Shown here piece by piece: positions 4,134 through 6,115 of a stretch of DNA of 6,115 nucleotides; position 1 is the stretch's first letter, and every line of letters starts with the position of its first letter. Location of the stretch: NCBI GenBank assembly GCA_038239345.1, contig JBBSEX010000108.1, forward strand, positions 1-6,115, read 5' to 3'. Below the pieces are notes generated by a model that saw only the letters and a program-made list of their open reading frames with translations, had not been told where the DNA came from and searched no databases. Source of the DNA: JBBSEX01 sp038239345 (GTDB lineage: Bacteria; Acidobacteriota; Terriglobia; Bryobacterales; Bryobacteraceae). Position numbers and translations under genes: made by a program.

Positions 4134-4991
4134 ATGAATTATGGAAAAAAATTCCGTGTATCGGAGGGCAGTCGTGTCCGGCTGAAGGACTACGATCCCG
4201 ATTATTGTGATCCCGACGAGAAGAAGAAATCATCGCGGAAGACGGTCGCAAAGTTGCAGGAGCGGATGGACGCATTGCAGTTCCGTCTTTTTGCGGAGGG
4301 GAAGCGCTCGCTGTTGATCGTCCTTCAGGCTCTCGACGCGGGTGGCAAGGATGGCGTCGTCCGGCATGTCCTTGCGTCAATGAATCCGCAAGGTTGCCGC
4401 GTCGTGGGCTTCAAACAGCCGTCGGCGGAAGAACTCGCGCATGATTTCTTGTGGCGGATCGAGCATCAGGCTCCCAAGCGCGGCGAGGTCGTGATTTTCA
4501 ATCGTTCCCACTACGAGGACGTGCTGATCGCGCGCGTTCACAATCTGGTTCCGAAAAATGTCTGGTCGGAGCGTTACAAGCAAATCAACGACTTCGAGCG
4601 CCGCCTCGTTGCCAACGGCACGCACATTCTGAAATTCTTCCTGCACATCAGCAAGGCAGAGCAATTGGACCGATTCAAGGATCGGCTCGACGATTCCGAG
4701 CGACATTGGAAAATTAGCGAGGCTGATTATTCGGAACGGAAATACTGGGCAGATTACGAGTCGGCTTATGAGGACGCCCTCAGCGAATGCAGCACCAAGG
4801 ACGCGCCGTGGTTCGTGACTCCCTCCAATCACAAATGGTTCCGCAACCTGGCGATTTCCGAGATTGTCGAAGATGCGATGAAGAATCTCGGGATCAAGCT
4901 TCCCGAATCCAGCGTGAACATCGCGGCCATCCGGCGGAAATACCACGAAGCGGTCGGACGGGCGGTTCCTAAGAAAGCCGGAAAGGACTGA
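4134..4991 (+). CDS. ppk2: Polyphosphate kinase 2 (polyphosphate:nucleotide phosphotransferase)
   Basis: The product is 285 residues, full length for one-domain PPK2. It transfers phosphate between inorganic polyphosphate and nucleotides in the cytoplasm. All core motifs are visible: Walker A at 67-74 (LDAGGKDG), Walker B region at 119-130 (VVIFNRSHYEDV), GTHILKFFLHISKAEQ at 162-177, and the Arg-rich lid RLDDSERHWKISEADYSER at 184-202. These are followed by APWFVTPSNHKWFRN (224-238). N-terminal and Walker B context is very like class III enzymes such as the Meiothermus ruber protein, which phosphorylate both AMP and ADP, but class cannot be fixed by eye. The first 35 residues (Lys-rich, DPDYCDPDEKKK) are the usual variable leader. 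The ATG at 4134 lacks a Shine-Dalgarno. The stop is three bases from the glucan phosphorylase start, indicating one operon. Confidence 0.93.
   Translation: MNYGKKFRVSEGSRVRLKDYDPDYCDPDEKKKSSRKTVAKLQERMDALQFRLFAEGKRSLLIVLQALDAGGKDGVVRHVLASMNPQGCRVVGFKQPSAEELAHDFLWRIEHQAPKRGEVVIFNRSHYEDVLIARVHNLVPKNVWSERYKQINDFERRLVANGTHILKFFLHISKAEQLDRFKDRLDDSERHWKISEADYSERKYWADYESAYEDALSECSTKDAPWFVTPSNHKWFRNLAISEIVEDAMKNLGIKLPESSVNIAAIRRKYHEAVGRAVPKKAGKD
4982..4987 (+). promoter_or_regulatory. Ribosome binding site for the glucan phosphorylase, inside the end of ppk2
   Basis: AAAGGA in the last codons of the PPK2 gene lies seven bases before GTG at 4995, and the PPK2 stop (4989-4991) sits between them. Ribosomes finishing PPK2 would stop over this site, favouring coupled translation. 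It is the main reason for choosing the GTG start. Confidence 0.6.
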
Positions 4992-4994
4992 CCT

Positions 4995-6115
4995 GTGCCC
5001 GCTGAAACATCATCGGACGGGTTCGCCGCCTTGACGGAACTGGCCCTCGACCTGCGCTGGTCGTGGGATCATGGCGGGGACGAAGTCTGGCGGCAGCTCG
5101 ATCCCGCGCTGTGGAAACTCACGCGTCATCCGTATGCGGTTCTGCAGACGGCTTCGCGCGCCCAAATTGAACGCCAATGGGCCGAACCATCCTTCCGCAG
5201 CAAAGTAGAGGCTCTTGTTCAGGCAAGACGGCAGGAAGCAGTGTCGCCCGGCTGGTTTCAGCAAGCGCATCCGCAGTCAGCTTTGACCTGTGTGGCGTAT
5301 TTCAGCATGGAGTTCATGTTGAGCGAAGCGCTGCCGATCTATTCGGGAGGGCTGGGTAATGTGGCGGGCGACCAACTCAAGGCCGCCAGCGACCTTGGGG
5401 TGCCGGTGGTTGGCGTAGGTCTGCTTTACCAACAAGGCTATTTCCGCCAAATGATAGACAAGGACGGAGCGCAAGAGGCACTCTTTCCATATAACGATCC
5501 TGGGCAGTTGCCGATCACGCCGTTGCGTCTTCCGAATGGTGAATGGTTGCGGTTGGAGATCGTGTTGCCCGGTCACTCGGTCTGGCTGCGCACATGGGAG
5601 GTTCAGGTCGGTCGGGTGAAGCTATATCTGCTCGACAGTAATGACGCGGCGAACTGCCCGACCCATCGCGGCATCACCAGCGAACTTTACGGCGGCGGGC
5701 CGGAACTGCGACTCAAGCAAGAGTTGCTTCTAGGGATCGGCGGCTGGCGACTGCTCGCCGCACTGGGCATCAAACCGGAAATCTGTCATCTGAATGAAGG
5801 GCACGCCGCCTTCGCCGTGTTGGAGCGAGCCCGGAGTTTCATGGAAGAAACCGGCCAGCCCTTCGACGTCGCGCTGGCGGTCACGCGGGCAGGGAATCTT
5901 TTCACCACGCACACAGCGGTTGCGGCAGGGTTTGATCGTTTTGCGCCGGCCCTGATCAAACAATATCTCGGTGCCTATGCCGAGAAAAAGCTAAGTCTCT
6001 CACTCGACGAGTTGCTAGCTCTGGGCCGTCAAAATCCGAATGACTCAGCGGAGAGTTTTAACATGACCTATCTGGCCATACGCGGCAGTGGATCGGTGAA
6101 CGGAGTCAGCCGCCT
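4995..6115 (+). CDS. glgP: Alpha-glucan phosphorylase, DUF3417-type (3' end outside window)
   Basis: The visible 373 codons start at GTG and run off the right edge. The enzyme cleaves alpha-1,4-glucan with phosphate to give glucose-1-phosphate, using pyridoxal phosphate. Residues about 12-52 (LALDLRWSWDHGGDEVWRQL, then DPALWKLTRHPYAVL) are the DUF3417 N-terminal segment of the short, non-classical phosphorylase family. Then come AYFSMEFMLSEALPIYSGGL (101-120) with GNVAGDQLKAASDLGVPVVG, the ELYGGG...LKQELLLGIGG block (230-250), HLNEGHAAF (265-273), TTHTAVAAGFDRF (304-316) and VNGVSR at the edge, all in family order. The pyridoxal-lysine region lies beyond the window, so catalytic completeness cannot be judged. 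Several internal ATGs exist, but the GTG has a Shine-Dalgarno and keeps the DUF3417 segment whole. It is coupled to PPK2 by a three-base gap. Confidence 0.92.
   Translation, partial: MPAETSSDGFAALTELALDLRWSWDHGGDEVWRQLDPALWKLTRHPYAVLQTASRAQIERQWAEPSFRSKVEALVQARRQEAVSPGWFQQAHPQSALTCVAYFSMEFMLSEALPIYSGGLGNVAGDQLKAASDLGVPVVGVGLLYQQGYFRQMIDKDGAQEALFPYNDPGQLPITPLRLPNGEWLRLEIVLPGHSVWLRTWEVQVGRVKLYLLDSNDAANCPTHRGITSELYGGGPELRLKQELLLGIGGWRLLAALGIKPEICHLNEGHAAFAVLERARSFMEETGQPFDVALAVTRAGNLFTTHTAVAAGFDRFAPALIKQYLGAYAEKKLSLSLDELLALGRQNPNDSAESFNMTYLAIRGSGSVNGVSR

Noticed and set aside
4377..4946. Long open frame on the minus strand opposite the PPK2 gene
   Set aside because: The opposite strand encodes a complete PPK2 with all catalytic motifs; the minus frame mirrors it and has no family features.
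1..6115. CRISPR arrays, tRNA or rRNA genes, toxin-antitoxin or phage-defence modules
   Set aside because: No regularly spaced direct repeats, no tRNA-like clover-leaf ends and no defence-family protein motifs were seen on either strand.

Overview
The window looks like a moderately GC-rich chromosomal segment from a free-living Gram-negative bacterium. An exported protein with a clear Sec signal is present, together with small DUF2934, PRC-barrel, SpoIIAA-like and YflT-like stress proteins, a PPK2 kinase and a DUF3417-type glucan phosphorylase. This mix is familiar from soil and water lineages such as Verrucomicrobiota, Acidobacteriota and some Proteobacteria. Several ATG starts lack a Shine-Dalgarno sequence, which fits Verrucomicrobiota-like genomes, but no taxonomic marker gene is present, so the assignment is a weak inference.

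Left part (1-702), eroded accessory DNA. Bases 1-137 are the end of an IS3-family insertion sequence: the start of its OrfA on the minus strand plus a terminal inverted repeat. It abuts a short 3' gene remnant (138-197). Bases 198-702 hold no intact gene. They carry fragmentary coding signals on both strands, broken by frame changes.

Minus-strand pair (703-1588). A small exported protein of unknown function (703-1278) lies downstream of a DUF2934 gene (1387-1588). The DUF2934 gene reads perfectly across two frames but is broken by one extra G in a run of four.

Divergent region and plus-strand array (1589-6115). After a 293-base gene-free stretch, six plus-strand genes follow: a very acidic small protein with a DUF2934-like N-terminus (TTG start with an excellent Shine-Dalgarno), a tandem PRC-barrel protein, a SpoIIAA-like protein, a YflT/general-stress-17M-like glycine-rich membrane protein, a class-III-like PPK2 polyphosphate:nucleotide phosphotransferase, and an alpha-glucan phosphorylase that runs off the right edge. 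The first two genes are 13 bases apart and the last two 3 bases apart; the others are separated by 67-90 bases.

Read together, the plus-strand array looks like a stress and energy-reserve locus. Small stress-associated proteins precede two enzymes that mobilise stored polymers: PPK2 uses polyphosphate to recharge nucleotides, and the phosphorylase releases glucose-1-phosphate from glycogen-like glucans. The tight PPK2-phosphorylase coupling is seen directly; the shared physiological role is inference. No CRISPR array, tRNA, rRNA or defence system was recognised, and I do not see a convincing new system beyond this arrangement.
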